From assembly GCF_000760735.1 (NCBI RefSeq), contig NZ_JMEX01000004.1:62001-126000 (forward strand): a DNA stretch of 64,000 nt, in the 5' to 3' direction. Under the pieces are notes generated by a model, which was not told the DNA's origin, made no database searches, and saw only the letters and a list, made by a program, of their open reading frames with translations. The first letter of the stretch is position 1, and the number at the start of each line of letters is the position of its first letter. Of this stretch, positions 19,502 to 32,080 are shown in pieces. The DNA is from Rhodococcoides fascians A44A. Lineage in GTDB: Bacteria; Actinomycetota; Actinomycetes; Mycobacteriales; Mycobacteriaceae. The translations under genes were made by a program, and so were the position numbers.

Positions 19502-21084
19502 TTCTCGTTCCCTCCCGCCGCATCGTTGCCGACGGCTCGGAGGGATTCGGCCGCGGCAACGGCGCCCAGAACCGCCATCGCCTTGTTCCGTGCCTCGGTG
19601 TCCTCGTACTCTGCGACCGAGTCGGCGACCACACCCGCTCCGGCCTGTACATAGGCCGTGCCGTCTTTCATCAGAGCCGTGCGAATCGCGATCGCAGTGT
19701 CGGCGTCACCGGAAAAGTCCAGGTATCCGACGATCCCGCCGTACACACCACGCCGCGTCGGTTCGAGTTCGTCGATCAACTCCATCGCGCGCACCTTCGG
19801 CGCACCGGACAGCGTTCCTGCCGGGAAGCACGCCTTGACTGCATCGAGTGCCTGCTTGTCTTCGGCCAGATGTCCCGAGACGACGGACACCAAATGCATG
19901 ACGTGGCTGTATCGCTCGATGTGGCGATAGTCGTGCACCCGCACGGTGCCCGGCGTGCACACGCGCCCCAAGTCGTTGCGACCGAGATCGACCAGCATCA
20001 GGTGCTCGGCGTTCTCCTTCTCGTCCGCCAGGAGGTCCTTCTCGAGGAGGATGTCCTCCTCCTCGGACTCGCCTCGCCACCTCGTACCGGCGATCGGGTG
20101 AGTCGTGGCGACACCGTCGACGACGGTCACGAGAGCTTCGGGGCTGGATCCGACGATCGAGAACGCGGTCTCGCCGTCCTCGCCCGGCACGTGCAGCAGG
20201 TACATGTACGGGCTGGGATTCGACGCTCGAAGCATGCGATACACGTCGAGCGGCGTGGCGTCGGTGTCCATTTCGAATCGCTGCGACAGCACCACCTGGA
20301 AGGCTTCGCCCGCCTCGATTTCCTTCACGAGCCTGTCGACGTCCCGTCCGAATCCTTCGGACGTGCGCTGACGGCGGTAGTCCGGCTTGGGTCGGCTCAC
20401 CGTCGACACGGTCGAGGGTGCGGGCGCCGCGAGATCCGCGCACATTCGGTCCAGTCTGCGAACTGCGTCGTCGTACGCCTCGTCGACACGATCGTCCGTG
20501 CCGTCCCAGTTCACCGCGTTGGCGATGAGAGTGATCGCGCCTTCGTGGTGATCGACGGCCGCGAGATCGGTTGCCAGCAGCATCACCATCTCCGGCACCT
20601 GCAGGTCGTCCTGAGCGTGCTCCGGCAGCTTCTCGATACGCCGAACAGCGTCGTACCCCATGTAGCCGACCATGCCGCCCGTCAACGGCGGCAGATCGGG
20701 AAGCCGTTCCGAGCGCAGTAGTTCGAGCGTCCTTCCCAGAACGTCCAGCGGGTTGCCGCCGGTCGGGACGCCCGCGGGGACGTTGCCGCGCCACACCGCC
20801 TCACCGTCGGCCGTCGTCAACGCTGCAGGTGTTCCTGCACCGATGAACGACCACCGTGACCAGGACCGGCCGTTTTCGGCGGACTCGAACAGAAACGTGC
20901 CCGGCCGGTCGCCACCGAGCTTGCGGTAGGCGGACAGTGGGGTCTCCGAGTCCGCGAGAACCTTGCGCACCACCGGCACCACTCGGTGCTCGGCTGCGAG
21001 CGCCCGAAAGACCTCGCGACTGGTTGTCGATTCCGCATCCGGATCGGAGTGGACGCCGGGCAGGGTGGTGGTCTCGCCATGCAT
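19498..21084 (-). CDS. trpE: anthranilate synthase component I
   Basis: 528 residues from the ATG at 21084, preceded by GGGAGG; in-frame codons further up run through the divergent promoter region. It converts chorismate plus ammonia to anthranilate with a TrpG partner, which is not in this window. The N-terminal region has the tryptophan-binding motif variant FLFESAE, implying feedback inhibition. The chorismate-binding half has [40 protein letters not shown] and [21 protein letters not shown]. It is the first gene of the trp cluster. Confidence 0.96.
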   Translation of the reverse strand: MHGETTTLPGVHSDPDAESTTSREVFRALAAEHRVVPVVRKVLADSETPLSAYRKLGGDRPGTFLFESAENGRSWSRWSFIGAGTPAALTTADGEAVWRGNVPAGVPTGGNPLDVLGRTLELLRSERLPDLPPLTGGMVGYMGYDAVRRIEKLPEHAQDDLQVPEMVMLLATDLAAVDHHEGAITLIANAVNWDGTDDRVDEAYDDAVRRLDRMCADLAAPAPSTVSTVSRPKPDYRRQRTSEGFGRDVDRLVKEIEAGEAFQVVLSQRFEMDTDATPLDVYRMLRASNPSPYMYLLHVPGEDGETAFSIVGSSPEALVTVVDGVATTHPIAGTRWRGESEEEDILLEKDLLADEKENAEHLMLVDLGRNDLGRVCTPGTVRVHDYRHIERYSHVMHLVSVVSGHLAEDKQALDAVKACFPAGTLSGAPKVRAMELIDELEPTRRGVYGGIVGYLDFSGDADTAIAIRTALMKDGTAYVQAGAGVVADSVAEYEDTEARNKAMAVLGAVAAAESLRAVGNDAAGGNEK

Positions 21085-21140
21085 GCGTCCATCCTCCCAG
21101 GTGCCCGACAGAAGGTGTGGTGCGCGGTGGTCTTCGAACT

Positions 21141-21152
21141 TACCGAGCGGTA
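21141..21152. promoter_or_regulatory. short palindrome in the trpE/prx divergent promoter
   Basis: TACCGAGCGGTA is a 5+2+5 palindrome lying 12 nt before the peroxiredoxin ATG and about 57 nt before trpE. It could be an operator, but it is short. Confidence 0.25.
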
Positions 21153-21163
21153 GCGTCGCAGGA

Positions 21164-21628
21164 ATGAAACCAGGAGATCGTGTAGAGAACTTCACGTTGC
21201 CGGACCAGAGCGGAACCCCGCAATCGCTCGACACGCTGCTGCAGAACGGGCCCGTGGTGCTGTTCTTCTACCCCGGCGCACTCACACCGGGCTGCACCGT
21301 CGAAGCCTGCCACTTCCGCGACCTCGCCGCCGAGTTCGCCGAGGCCGGTGCCACTCGCGTGGGAATCAGCACCGATGCAGTTTCCAAGCAGGCCGAGTTC
21401 GCCGACGTGAAGTCCTTCGACTATCCGCTGCTGTCGGACGAGTCCGGCGCCGTCGCCACACAGTTCGGAGTGCGACGCGGCCTGCTCGGCAAGCTGTCCC
21501 CGGTCAAGCGGGCAACGTTCGTCATCGACACGGACCGGACCGTTCTCGACGTCTTCACCAGCGAATTCAGGTTCGAGGCGCACGCCGACCACGCGCTGGA
21601 GTTCGTTCGGAACCGCTCGAAGGCATAG
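21164..21628 (+). CDS. bcp: peroxiredoxin, PrxQ/Bcp type
   Basis: 154 residues from the ATG at 21164; longer in-frame starts overlap trpE. It reduces hydroperoxides using thioredoxin-type donors. The peroxidatic Cys is in [17 protein letters not shown], and the second Cys four residues later (C-x4-C) marks the PrxQ/Bcp subgroup with an intramolecular disulfide. It is divergent from trpE, the arrangement I recall for bcpB/trpE in M. tuberculosis. Confidence 0.92.
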   Translation: MKPGDRVENFTLPDQSGTPQSLDTLLQNGPVVLFFYPGALTPGCTVEACHFRDLAAEFAEAGATRVGISTDAVSKQAEFADVKSFDYPLLSDESGAVATQFGVRRGLLGKLSPVKRATFVIDTDRTVLDVFTSEFRFEAHADHALEFVRNRSKA

Positions 21629-21721
21629 CCACCGCACGGGGCGATAACGTGAACCTTCAATCGAGTGAAACACTGTGTTGACTACAACCAACTGTTCGCT
21701 CGAAAGAAGGGTTGCCCCGCG

Positions 21722-22219
21722 ATGGCCGAGTCGGTAGACCACTCCGAACCACGCTGGCTCACCGACAGCCAACAAGAGGCCTGGCGCTCCGTAGTCGCGA
21801 TCATCACCCGACTCCCCGCGGCTCTGGACACGCAGCTCCAGCGCGACTCCTCGCTGACACACTTCGACTACTTCGTGTTGTCCGTGCTGTCCGAGGACCC
21901 GAACCGGCGAATCCAGCTGCGCGACCTCGCCAAATTCGCCAACGCATCGTTGTCGAGGTTGTCCCACGTGGTGACCAAGCTCGAGAAGATCGGCTGGGTA
22001 CGCCGCGAGAGCATCGAAGGCTCACGTGGCAGCTACGCCGTCCTCACGGACGCAGGAATGGACAAAGTCGTCGAATCGGCACCAGGCCACGTCGCCACCG
22101 TCCAAGCCCTGCTGTTCGAAGGACTCGACGACGACCAGGTCACCGCACTCGGCCGACTCAGCTCCACCATCCTCACCCAACTCGACAAGGGCATTGCCGA
22201 AGGCACAGGCAAAGCCTGA
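21722..22219 (+). CDS. MarR family transcriptional regulator
   Basis: 165 residues from the ATG at 21722. An in-frame ATG at 21665 lies inside a likely promoter (TTGACT at 21677-21682), so the shorter form is preferred. The winged helix is clear: FDYFVLSVLSE, then IQLRDLAKFANASLSRLSHVVTKLEKIGWVRR, then the wing SRGSYAVLTDAG. It stands alone between the peroxiredoxin gene and hisI, with which it converges 5 nt apart. The ligand and targets cannot be read from sequence; autoregulation is likely. Confidence 0.88.
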   Translation: MAESVDHSEPRWLTDSQQEAWRSVVAIITRLPAALDTQLQRDSSLTHFDYFVLSVLSEDPNRRIQLRDLAKFANASLSRLSHVVTKLEKIGWVRRESIEGSRGSYAVLTDAGMDKVVESAPGHVATVQALLFEGLDDDQVTALGRLSSTILTQLDKGIAEGTGKA

Positions 22220-22224
22220 CTGCA

Positions 22225-22563
22225 CTAGCTCAACAGCACGTCGGCATCGAAGCAGGTGTGGTCACCGGTGTGACAGGCGCCGCCTTCTTGATCGACGACG
22301 AGGAGAACGGTGTCTCCGTCGCAGTCGAGTCGAACCTCGTGGACGTACTGGGTGTGGCCGGACGTCTCGCCCTTCACCCAGTACTCCTGCCGCGAACGCG
22401 AATAGTAGGTTCCCTTGCGCGTTTCCAGCGTCCGAGCCAGGGCTTCGTCGTCCATCCAGGCGACCATCAGAACGTCACCGGACGACTTCTCCTGAGCTAC
22501 GGCGCTGACGAGACCCGCCTCGTTGCGTTTGAGGCGTGCCGCGATAGCGGGGTCGAGACTCAT
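22225..22563 (-). CDS. hisI: phosphoribosyl-AMP cyclohydrolase
   Basis: 112 residues. It opens the purine ring of phosphoribosyl-AMP, step 3 of histidine synthesis. Signatures are [35 protein letters not shown], and the metal-binding acids and cysteines in [22 protein letters not shown]. It is a stand-alone cyclohydrolase without a HisE domain, normal for this group. It is the last gene of the leftward his cluster, 58 nt after hisF. Confidence 0.95.
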   Translation of the reverse strand: MSLDPAIAARLKRNEAGLVSAVAQEKSSGDVLMVAWMDDEALARTLETRKGTYYSRSRQEYWVKGETSGHTQYVHEVRLDCDGDTVLLVVDQEGGACHTGDHTCFDADVLLS

Positions 22564-22621
22564 GACAACCGTTATACCTCTCGAATCGACAGCGACACCC
22601 TCGGTACGACCGAGGGGCGCA

Positions 22622-23395
22622 TCACCTGACGACGATGCCGTCGCTGCGCATTGCGTCCTTGACCTGGGAGATCGTGAGATCCCCGAAGTGGAAGACGCTG
22701 GCCGCGAGGACTGCGTCCGCGCCTGCCCTCACCGCCGGCGGGAAATGCTCGACCAGTCCTGCTCCGCCGCTGGCGATCACCGGCACGTGCACGGCTCGAC
22801 GAACCTCTGCGATCATCGGCAGATCGAAACCCGCCTTGGTTCCGTCCGCGTCCATCGAGTTCAGCAGAATTTCGCCGACACCCAATTCGGCACCACGAAC
22901 CGCCCACTCGACAGCATCGATGCCCGTGCCGCGCTTTCCACCGTGCGTCGTCACTTCCCAACCCGACGGTGTGTCCTGCCCGCCGGTCGGCACGGTCCTC
23001 GCGTCCACCGACAGCACGATGCACTGTGATCCGAACCGTTCGCTCAGTTCGCGGAGAAGCTCCGGGCGCGCGATGGCGGCGGTGTTCACGCTCACCTTGT
23101 CCGCGCCTGCACGCAGCAGCCTGTCGACGTCCGCAACGGTGCGCACTCCCCCGCCGACGGTCAGCGGAATGAACACCTGCTCAGCAGTTCGGCTGACGAC
23201 GTCGAGCATCGTTGCGCGGTCCGAAGTGGACGCGGTGACGTCCAGGAACGTCAATTCGTCGGCACCTTGGGCGTCGTAGGCCGCCGCGAGTTCCACGGGA
23301 TCGCCTGCGTCCCGCAGGTTCTCGAAGTTCACGCCTTTCACGACGCGGCCTGCGTCGACATCGAGGCACGGGATGACACGTACGGCGACGCTCAT
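22622..23395 (-). CDS. hisF: imidazole glycerol phosphate synthase, cyclase subunit
   Basis: 257 residues. With HisH it makes imidazole-glycerol phosphate and AICAR. The (beta/alpha)8 barrel has the catalytic Asp of [18 protein letters not shown], the second catalytic Asp of [15 protein letters not shown], and the phosphate loops TVGGGVRT and IASGGAG. Its start overlaps the end of the IMPase gene by 4 nt. Confidence 0.96.
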   Translation of the reverse strand: MSVAVRVIPCLDVDAGRVVKGVNFENLRDAGDPVELAAAYDAQGADELTFLDVTASTSDRATMLDVVSRTAEQVFIPLTVGGGVRTVADVDRLLRAGADKVSVNTAAIARPELLRELSERFGSQCIVLSVDARTVPTGGQDTPSGWEVTTHGGKRGTGIDAVEWAVRGAELGVGEILLNSMDADGTKAGFDLPMIAEVRRAVHVPVIASGGAGLVEHFPPAVRAGADAVLAASVFHFGDLTISQVKDAMRSDGIVVR

Positions 23396-24222
23396 CGCAC
23401 TCGTCCTTCCAGGAAATCGGCGGGATCACCGAGGTCGGTGATGACCTTCAGCAGTTCGTCGTGTGCTCCGGGAGAGGCAGCGAGCACCGACGTCGAATCG
23501 ACGGTCCACGGCTCACCCGCCAGGTCGGTGACCACGCCGCCTGCTGCCTGCACCAGCAGCGCGCCCGCCGCGTTGTCCCACGCACGGTGACCGAACACGA
23601 CGCATCCGCCGAGCACTCCGCTCGCCGTGTAGGCGAGGTCGACGCCGGTGGCACCGTGCATACGCAAGCGGGAGGACACCTTCGACAGCTCTTCGAGGAT
23701 TCGCACCCGGTACAGGCCTGGCGTGCGGCCTCGGCTGGCGATGTTGAACGCACCGAACCCGATCATCGAATCCGACAGTGCGCGACTGCCCAGTCTCGGC
23801 AATGCCTCACCGTTCAGATGCACGTGCCCACCGGCTGCCGCCGTGAACCGATGCCCGACGAGCGGGAGCCAGGTCAACCCGAGCACCGGCACGCCGTCGT
23901 GCAGCAACGCCAACAACGTTCCGGCCGAGGGCAATCCGGCCGAGTAGTTGAACGTCCCGTCGATGGGGTCGAGGACCCACACCGTGCCCGTACTCAGATC
24001 CGGCCCGCCGAACTCTTCACCGTGAACCGCAATCCCGGTGTGCTCGACCAGTTCTGCGGACAACCGCTTCTCCAGTTCGAGATCGACCGCGGTCGCGAAG
24101 TCGTCCGGCCCCTTCTGCACCGCGCTCGGAGCACCGACGCCCGCGACGAAGCGGTCGTGGGTACCGTCGAGCAAACGACCGGCGATCTCCAGCAACCGTT
24201 GCGGGTCCTCGGGCAGGCTCAT
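23392..24222 (-). CDS. impA: inositol monophosphatase family protein in the his operon
   Basis: 276 residues. Metal-binding motifs of the IMPase superfamily are present: the Glu pair of [22 protein letters not shown] and [15 protein letters not shown]. In C. glutamicum and M. tuberculosis an impA gene occupies the same place between priA and hisF. The product could hydrolyse inositol phosphate for PI/PIM synthesis, or histidinol phosphate as HisN does; the position inside the his operon makes the second possible. No histidinol-phosphatase of another type is seen in the window. Confidence 0.88.
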   Translation of the reverse strand: MSLPEDPQRLLEIAGRLLDGTHDRFVAGVGAPSAVQKGPDDFATAVDLELEKRLSAELVEHTGIAVHGEEFGGPDLSTGTVWVLDPIDGTFNYSAGLPSAGTLLALLHDGVPVLGLTWLPLVGHRFTAAAGGHVHLNGEALPRLGSRALSDSMIGFGAFNIASRGRTPGLYRVRILEELSKVSSRLRMHGATGVDLAYTASGVLGGCVVFGHRAWDNAAGALLVQAAGGVVTDLAGEPWTVDSTSVLAASPGAHDELLKVITDLGDPADFLEGRVR

Positions 24223-24249
24223 CGATGAAATGTCTCTCGTCTTCCGGTA

Positions 24250-24984
24250 CTAGCGGGACACGGCCGCGAGGGCGTCGGGCAATGTGAATCGGCCCGCGTA
24301 CAGCGCTTTACCGACGATCGAGCCTTCGACTCCCTCGGGTACCAGCGACGCGATCGCGCGGAGGTCCTCGATCGTGGAGACGCCTCCGGACGCGATGACC
24401 GGCTTGTCGGTCTTCTCGCACATCTGGCGAAGCAGGTCGAGATTCGGTCCGGTGAGTGTGCCGTCCTTCGTCACGTCGGTGACGACGTACCGGGAGCAAC
24501 CGTCGCGCTCGAGCCGCTCGAGAACCTCCCACAGATCACCGCCGTCGCTGACCCACCCGCGGCCACGCAGACGGTTCTGCCCCTCGACGATCAGCACGTC
24601 CAGCCCGACGGCGACCCTGTCGCCGAACTCGCCGATCGCCCGCGAGCACCACTCCGGGTCCTCCAACGCAGCGGTTCCGAGATTGACACGCGCACAACCC
24701 GTCGCGAGCGCCGCACGAAGCGACTCGTCGTCGCGAATTCCGCCGGACAGTTCCACCTTCACGTCGAGTTCGCCGACGACCTCGGCCAGCAACTCACGGT
24801 TGGATCCACGACCGAACGCGGCGTCGAGGTCCACGAGATGGACCCATTCGGCACCGTCGTTCTGCCACGCGAGGGCGGCGTCACGAGGCGATCCGTACTT
24901 GGTTTCGCTCCCCGCCTCTCCCTGAACGAGACGGACAGCTTCGCCGCCTGCGACATCGACAGCAGGCAATAAGACCAGGCTCAC
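24250..24984 (-). CDS. priA: bifunctional HisA/TrpF isomerase PriA
   Basis: 244 residues, GTG start. A (beta/alpha)8 barrel with the catalytic Asp of [15 protein letters not shown] and the second Asp of [14 protein letters not shown]. In mycolata the enzyme isomerises both ProFAR (His pathway) and phosphoribosylanthranilate (Trp pathway). The trp cluster in this window has no trpF, which supports the dual role. R/S-rich substrate-adaptation segments such as [11 protein letters not shown] are present. Confidence 0.95.
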   Translation of the reverse strand: MSLVLLPAVDVAGGEAVRLVQGEAGSETKYGSPRDAALAWQNDGAEWVHLVDLDAAFGRGSNRELLAEVVGELDVKVELSGGIRDDESLRAALATGCARVNLGTAALEDPEWCSRAIGEFGDRVAVGLDVLIVEGQNRLRGRGWVSDGGDLWEVLERLERDGCSRYVVTDVTKDGTLTGPNLDLLRQMCEKTDKPVIASGGVSTIEDLRAIASLVPEGVEGSIVGKALYAGRFTLPDALAAVSR

Positions 24985-25016
24985 GTGCGATTATGCTACT
25001 GCCATCGACGACGCCG

Positions 25017-25265
25017 TCAGCGCTCAGGGTCTCCGCTGCCGTCCTCGACCGAACCCTCTGCGCCCAGACCGCGGCGAGTCATGCGTGTGGACACCACACC
25101 CATCGCGGTGATCGCCGCAGCGATTCCGATGGCAACGATCAAGAGCCCGACTCCTGGCCCCGGTCGCACGACGGCGACGATCGCGGTGGTGACGACGAGA
25201 ACCAGCGTCGCGCTCCCGAGGGAGGCGACGGCCAGACGCCCGAACGAGAACTCCCGGTCGCTCAC
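25017..25265 (-). CDS. small two-helix membrane protein
   Basis: 82 residues with two hydrophobic segments (LAVASLGSATLVLVVTTAIV and GLLIVAIGIAAAITAMGVVS) and a charged C-terminal tail ending GSVEDGSGDPER. I do not recognise a family with a known function. It lies between hisH (11 nt away) and priA (32 nt away) in the same orientation, so it should be co-transcribed. C. glutamicum also has unexplained small membrane-protein genes in its his operon. Confidence 0.7.
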   Translation of the reverse strand: MSDREFSFGRLAVASLGSATLVLVVTTAIVAVVRPGPGVGLLIVAIGIAAAITAMGVVSTRMTRRGLGAEGSVEDGSGDPER

Positions 25266-25276
25266 CTAGGCCGTGC

Positions 25277-25906
25277 TCACAGCGAGTCGATCCAGTTCTT
25301 CAGCAGCGCGGCCCCCGCGTCACCGGACTTCTCCGGATGGAACTGCGTAGCGGACAACGGACCGTTCTCGACGGCGGCGAGGAAATCACCGCCGTGATCG
25401 GCCCACGTCAGCAGAGGTGCGGCAATGGTGTCGCCGACGTCCATCTCCCACTTCTGGGTTGCGTACGAGTGCACGAAGTAGAACCGCGTATCGGCGTCGA
25501 TACCGTCGAACAGAACGCTCTTCTCCGGTGCTCGGACGGTGTTCCAGCCCATGTGCGGCAGCACGTCCGCCTGCAGTCGTTCGACGGTCCCCGGCCACTC
25601 ACCGCAACCAGCGGCCGACGTTCCGAATTCCACGCCACGGTCGAACATGATCTGCATTCCGACGCAGATGCCGAGGACCGGTCGACCACCGGCAAGACGT
25701 TGCCCGATGATCCGGTCTCCCTTGACTCCCAGGAGGCCCTCCATGCACGCAGCGAACGCGCCGACACCGGGCACCACCAACCCATCGGCCGCGAGCGCGA
25801 TCTTGGGATCGGCGGTGACAGTGACGTCTGCGCCCACCCGGTCGAGGGCCCTTTTCGCGGAATGCAGATTGCCCGAGCCGTAATCGAGCAGCGCGACAGA
25901 CTTCAT
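25277..25906 (-). CDS. hisH: imidazole glycerol phosphate synthase, glutamine amidotransferase subunit
   Basis: 209 residues. A class-I glutaminase that feeds ammonia to HisF. The catalytic Cys is in [11 protein letters not shown] and the His-Glu pair in TQFHPEKSG; the N-terminus [17 protein letters not shown] is diagnostic. It is 10 nt after the MFS gene and shares the leftward operon. Confidence 0.96.
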   Translation of the reverse strand: MKSVALLDYGSGNLHSAKRALDRVGADVTVTADPKIALAADGLVVPGVGAFAACMEGLLGVKGDRIIGQRLAGGRPVLGICVGMQIMFDRGVEFGTSAAGCGEWPGTVERLQADVLPHMGWNTVRAPEKSVLFDGIDADTRFYFVHSYATQKWEMDVGDTIAAPLLTWADHGGDFLAAVENGPLSATQFHPEKSGDAGAALLKNWIDSL

Positions 25907-25915
25907 GCCACCAGT

Positions 25916-27070
25916 CTATCCAGGCCGCCGCCACGAGTAGATCGCGACCACCGCGGCCATCGCGAGCGCCACCGACGCCGCCGTCGCGAATCCTGTGGCG
26001 TAGCCGACCGTCCCGACGATCACCCCGAGGGCCATGGCGCCTGCCCCGGTCCCCGCGTCGAACCCGATGTTCCAGGCGGCACTGGCCTGGCTGAATCTGT
26101 CCGGGCCGGCTGCACGGAACGTCATCACCAGGCTGTCGTTCTGGGTCGCTCCGTACCCGAGGCCGAACAGTACGGCCGCGGCGATGAACACAGCCGCGGG
26201 GTTGCGTTGTGCGACGGCGACAGCGAACAACGTTCCCCCACTGAACACCAGCAGCAGCGCTGGTGCGAGAGAGCGCCCGATGCCGAGACGATCCGCCACT
26301 GCGCCCGCGCCGTAGCGTCCGATCAGCATCGAACCGCTGATCACGGCGAGGGAGACACCGATCATCGACTCCCGGCCGGGCTCGGCGATCGGCAGCAGAC
26401 TGGACAACCCACCGAACGACGCAGATGCCGCCGCGACGGCGAGACACGGAATCACCAGCGCGCGTGCCGACGATCGTCCGTCGGACTTGTCCCGACGCGG
26501 CGGAGCCATCGGCCGTACCGGCGGCAGAAAAACGATCGCGAACAGCCCGCTCACCGAGACCAGCGCCCCGACGACGAACACTGCCGTCGGGGACACGGAG
26601 AACAGCACGAGGCCGAGCGGCAACGTCACCATCTGCGACAGCGCCACCGCGATGCCCTGTGCTCCAGTGGCCCGCCCCAGCAGAACGGGCGGGGCCAACT
26701 CCGCCACCAATGCCGCACCGGCGACGGTCAACAGCCCGAAACCCACTCCGCGTACAGCGGATACAGCCAGCGCGGGCACCACAGCGGCCGACGCCACCAG
26801 GACGAGCGCAGGCACTCCGAGGAGGGTGCATCCCGCCGCGAGCACCGGCCGGTGACCGAAGCGAACTAGTAGCCGGGGAACGAAGAGCTGGGTGAGAACC
26901 GTCGTTGTCATGAACAAGGCCGTGGTTGCCCCGGCCACGGCCGCGGATCCGCCTCCGACCGACACTGCCAACGGAACGACGGGCAGGAGCAGTCCCCACC
27001 CACCGAACGCAGCCGCCCCCATGACCATCGCCGCGGGCAGCCCCTCGATCTTCAGGAGCCGAGAAGTCAA
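25916..27070 (-). CDS. MFS transporter inside the his operon
   Basis: About 384 residues from a TTG at 27070, 7 nt after the hisB stop. A longer frame would overlap hisB, and the next ATG (27028) falls inside helix 1. About twelve hydrophobic segments are visible, with the conserved loop 2-3 region RLLVRFGHRPVLAAG and a mid-protein cytoplasmic loop (PMAPPRRDKSDGRSS). The substrate is unknown. Position between hisB and hisH suggests export or import of a histidine-pathway-related compound, and a transporter-like gene sits in the same place in C. glutamicum. Confidence 0.85.
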   Translation of the reverse strand: MTSRLLKIEGLPAAMVMGAAAFGGWGLLLPVVPLAVSVGGGSAAVAGATTALFMTTTVLTQLFVPRLLVRFGHRPVLAAGCTLLGVPALVLVASAAVVPALAVSAVRGVGFGLLTVAGAALVAELAPPVLLGRATGAQGIAVALSQMVTLPLGLVLFSVSPTAVFVVGALVSVSGLFAIVFLPPVRPMAPPRRDKSDGRSSARALVIPCLAVAAASASFGGLSSLLPIAEPGRESMIGVSLAVISGSMLIGRYGAGAVADRLGIGRSLAPALLLVFSGGTLFAVAVAQRNPAAVFIAAAVLFGLGYGATQNDSLVMTFRAAGPDRFSQASAAWNIGFDAGTGAGAMALGVIVGTVGYATGFATAASVALAMAAVVAIYSWRRPG

Positions 27071-27077
27071 GCCGACG

Positions 27078-30186
<3,109 letters not shown>

Positions 30187-30296
30187 AAGGACTCCTTGCG
30201 AAACGACGAGAAGTGACGGTTGTCGATCCTCAAGGATAGTGCCGGTGCCAATCGGTTATCCCCGCACGTCCTGCAGACGGTGACGAGGTGCTCGCG

Positions 30297-30764
30297 TCAG
30301 GTGTACTTGCGGGCAAGCTGTGCAAGCGTCGAACTGATGCCTTGCGCATTCTTCTGCGGCATCTTGAACACCTCGAGCAGCTTCGGAGCCTTCGCCGTGC
30401 TGTAGTCGAAGGACTCGGTCACGGCGGAACGACCCGGCTCGGTCTCCTCGAACTGCCAACGCCACGTGTGCCCCATCGGATGCTGCCACTCGATGACTTT
30501 CACGTCCGCATCGTCTCGAAAATCCGTGACGGTGCTGGTGATCCGATACGGAACTCCGAACTGCTTCATGCTTACGGAGAACTTGGCTCCGCGCGTCAGC
30601 CGGTTCGGCCCGCGGACCGTGTCCTTCACGGTGCCGGACCCGTCCAACTCGCCGTGCCGATGCGGATCCGCGACGAGAGCGAGCAACTCGGACGCAGGAG
30701 CATTCACGACGGTGCGACGAGCCACTACGCGGTCACCTTGATCGATCGTTTCGATGGAAGCCAT
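30297..30764 (-). CDS. SRPBCC (START/polyketide cyclase-like) family protein
   Basis: 155 residues from the ATG at 30764; longer frames run into the divergent transporter gene. The fold is indicated by VVNAPASELLALVADPHRHGELDGSG near the N-terminus and by IEWQHPMGHTWRWQFEETEPGRSAVTESFDY in the middle. This family binds hydrophobic ligands or modifies small molecules; no substrate can be assigned. It is divergent from the LysE-type exporter with 52 nt between starts. Confidence 0.8.
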   Translation of the reverse strand: MASIETIDQGDRVVARRTVVNAPASELLALVADPHRHGELDGSGTVKDTVRGPNRLTRGAKFSVSMKQFGVPYRITSTVTDFRDDADVKVIEWQHPMGHTWRWQFEETEPGRSAVTESFDYSTAKAPKLLEVFKMPQKNAQGISSTLAQLARKYT

Positions 30765-30816
30765 ACCGGTCCAGTACCCACGATCGCCCCAACCACTCCT
30801 GATGTTCAATAGTCCC

Positions 30817-31446
30817 ATGAGCATGCATGTCTGGTTTGCGTTCCTCGGCGCGGCAGTGGTGATCAGCCTCTCGCCCGGCGCGGGCGCCATCGCCTCGATG
30901 TCCACCGGCCTCCGCTACGGACTGGGACGCGGTTACTGGAACATCGTCGGTCTGCAGATCGGGCTGCTGCTGCAGATCGGCATCGTCGCGGTCGGCCTCG
31001 GCGCCGTCCTCGCCGGGTCGGCGGTGGCGTTCTCGGCGATCAAGTGGTTCGGCGTCGCCTACCTCGTCTACCTCGGAATCCGGCAGTGGCGGGCAGGTCC
31101 GACCGACATCGACACCGCCCCCGGCGTCGCCGACCGGGGAGTCGCCATGCTCGGACGAGGCTTCCTCGTCAACGCCTCGAACCCCAAGGCAGTGGTGTTC
31201 ATGCTGGCCGTTCTCCCACAATTCCTCGACCCGGCACATCCACTTCTGCCGCAGTACCTGATCATCGCTGCCACGATGGTTGCCGTGGACATGCTCGTGA
31301 TGACCGGCTACACCTCACTCGCCTCGCGAGTGCTGAAGCTGATGCGCTCGCACCGTCAGCAGGTCGCTATGAACAGGACGTTCGCGGGCCTGTTCTTCGT
31401 CGCAGCCACGTTCCTGGCCACCATCCGCAGGGCAAACCCGATCTGA
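30817..31446 (+). CDS. LysE/RhtB family amino-acid exporter
   Basis: 209 residues from the ATG at 30817 (an ATG at 30823 is equally possible). Six hydrophobic segments are visible, with the family motif ISLSPGAGAIASMSTGLRYGLGRGYWNIVGLQIG in helix 1-2 and NASNPKAVVFMLAVLPQF before helix 4. These proteins export amino acids such as homoserine, threonine or lysine; the exact substrate is not predictable. A 53-residue gene follows 17 nt downstream. Confidence 0.92.
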   Translation: MSMHVWFAFLGAAVVISLSPGAGAIASMSTGLRYGLGRGYWNIVGLQIGLLLQIGIVAVGLGAVLAGSAVAFSAIKWFGVAYLVYLGIRQWRAGPTDIDTAPGVADRGVAMLGRGFLVNASNPKAVVFMLAVLPQFLDPAHPLLPQYLIIAATMVAVDMLVMTGYTSLASRVLKLMRSHRQQVAMNRTFAGLFFVAATFLATIRRANPI

Positions 31447-31463
31447 AGGCAGGAGTCAGCACC

Positions 31464-31625
31464 ATGAGGAAATATCAAGTGCTCATGAAATCGCCCGACG
31501 GCGACACCGTCACGGCGCTCGGGACCTTCGACACCCTCCTCGAAGCCAACACCTGGATTCGAGACGAAGGTCACCGCGACGAACACGAACTCGGCACCTA
31601 CGACGTCGCCGTGGTCGGCGAGTGA
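31464..31625 (+). CDS. 53-residue conserved-looking small protein
   Basis: It starts at the ATG at 31464, preceded by AGGAG at 31451-31455 with 8 nt spacing. The sequence (MRKYQVLMKSPDGDTVTALG...) looks like a compact beta-beta-alpha fold, is acidic and has no cysteine or membrane segment. Its TGA overlaps the GTG of the ychJ-like gene. I do not recognise a characterised family. Good ribosome-binding site and overlap support translation. Confidence 0.65.
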   Translation: MRKYQVLMKSPDGDTVTALGTFDTLLEANTWIRDEGHRDEHELGTYDVAVVGE

Positions 31626-32005
31626 GCCCCACCTGCACCTGCCTCAGCGGCGACCTGTTCGACGCCTGCTGCGGACCGTTTCTCGCAGGAACCACGCACG
31701 CACCCACCGCAGAACGACTGATGCGGTCGCGGTACACCGCATTCGCAGTCCGCGACCCCGAGTACCTGCTCCGAACGTGGCACCCGACGACCAGGCCCGA
31801 CGAGCTCACCCTGGACGACGAGCAGCGCTGGTACCGGCTGGACATCGACGACACCAGCTCCGGTGGGCTGCTCGACTCCGACGGCGTCGTCGCGTTCAGT
31901 GCCTTCTACCGGCACCCCGACGGAAACGGAGTTCTACACGAGCGCAGCCGATTTGTTCGCGAACACGGACACTGGCTCTATCTCGACGGCGTCCTCAGCC
32001 CGTAA
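31622..32005 (+). CDS. YchJ family (UPF0225) protein with SEC-C-like metal motif
   Basis: 127 residues, GTG start overlapping the preceding TGA. The N-terminal zinc-binding motif CTCLSGDLFDACCGPFL and the following ERLMRSRYTAFAVRDPEYLLRTWHPTTRP are diagnostic. The core has the NTF2-like fold ending in the WLYLDG strand. YchJ proteins occur widely but lack a demonstrated role. The short tandem repeats following the gene belong to the converging DUF5997 gene. Confidence 0.88.
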   Translation: MSPTCTCLSGDLFDACCGPFLAGTTHAPTAERLMRSRYTAFAVRDPEYLLRTWHPTTRPDELTLDDEQRWYRLDIDDTSSGGLLDSDGVVAFSAFYRHPDGNGVLHERSRFVREHGHWLYLDGVLSP

Positions 32006-32008
32006 TCA

Positions 32009-32080
32009 GGTCAGCGGAGCTTCCATACCTCTGGTCAGCGGAGCTTCTGTGCCTCTGGTCAGCGGAGCTTCTGCGGCCGA
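32009..32080 (-). repeat. 24-bp tandem repeat at the 3' end of the DUF5997 gene
   Basis: GGTCAGCGGAGCTTC recurs at 32009, 32033 and 32057, a period of 24 bp. Copies 1 and 2 match over about 21 of 24 positions, and copies 2 and 3 share the first 17. Copy 3 is the coding 3' end of the converging gene (Gln-Lys-Leu-Arg-stop on the minus strand). Copies 1 and 2 lie beyond the stop and each repeats Lys-Leu-Arg-stop. Confidence 0.85.

Noticed and set aside
21084..21164. Tryptophan attenuator or leader peptide before trpE
   Set aside because: Only 79 nt separate trpE from the divergent gene, and no short frame with tandem Trp codons or terminator/antiterminator pair is seen.
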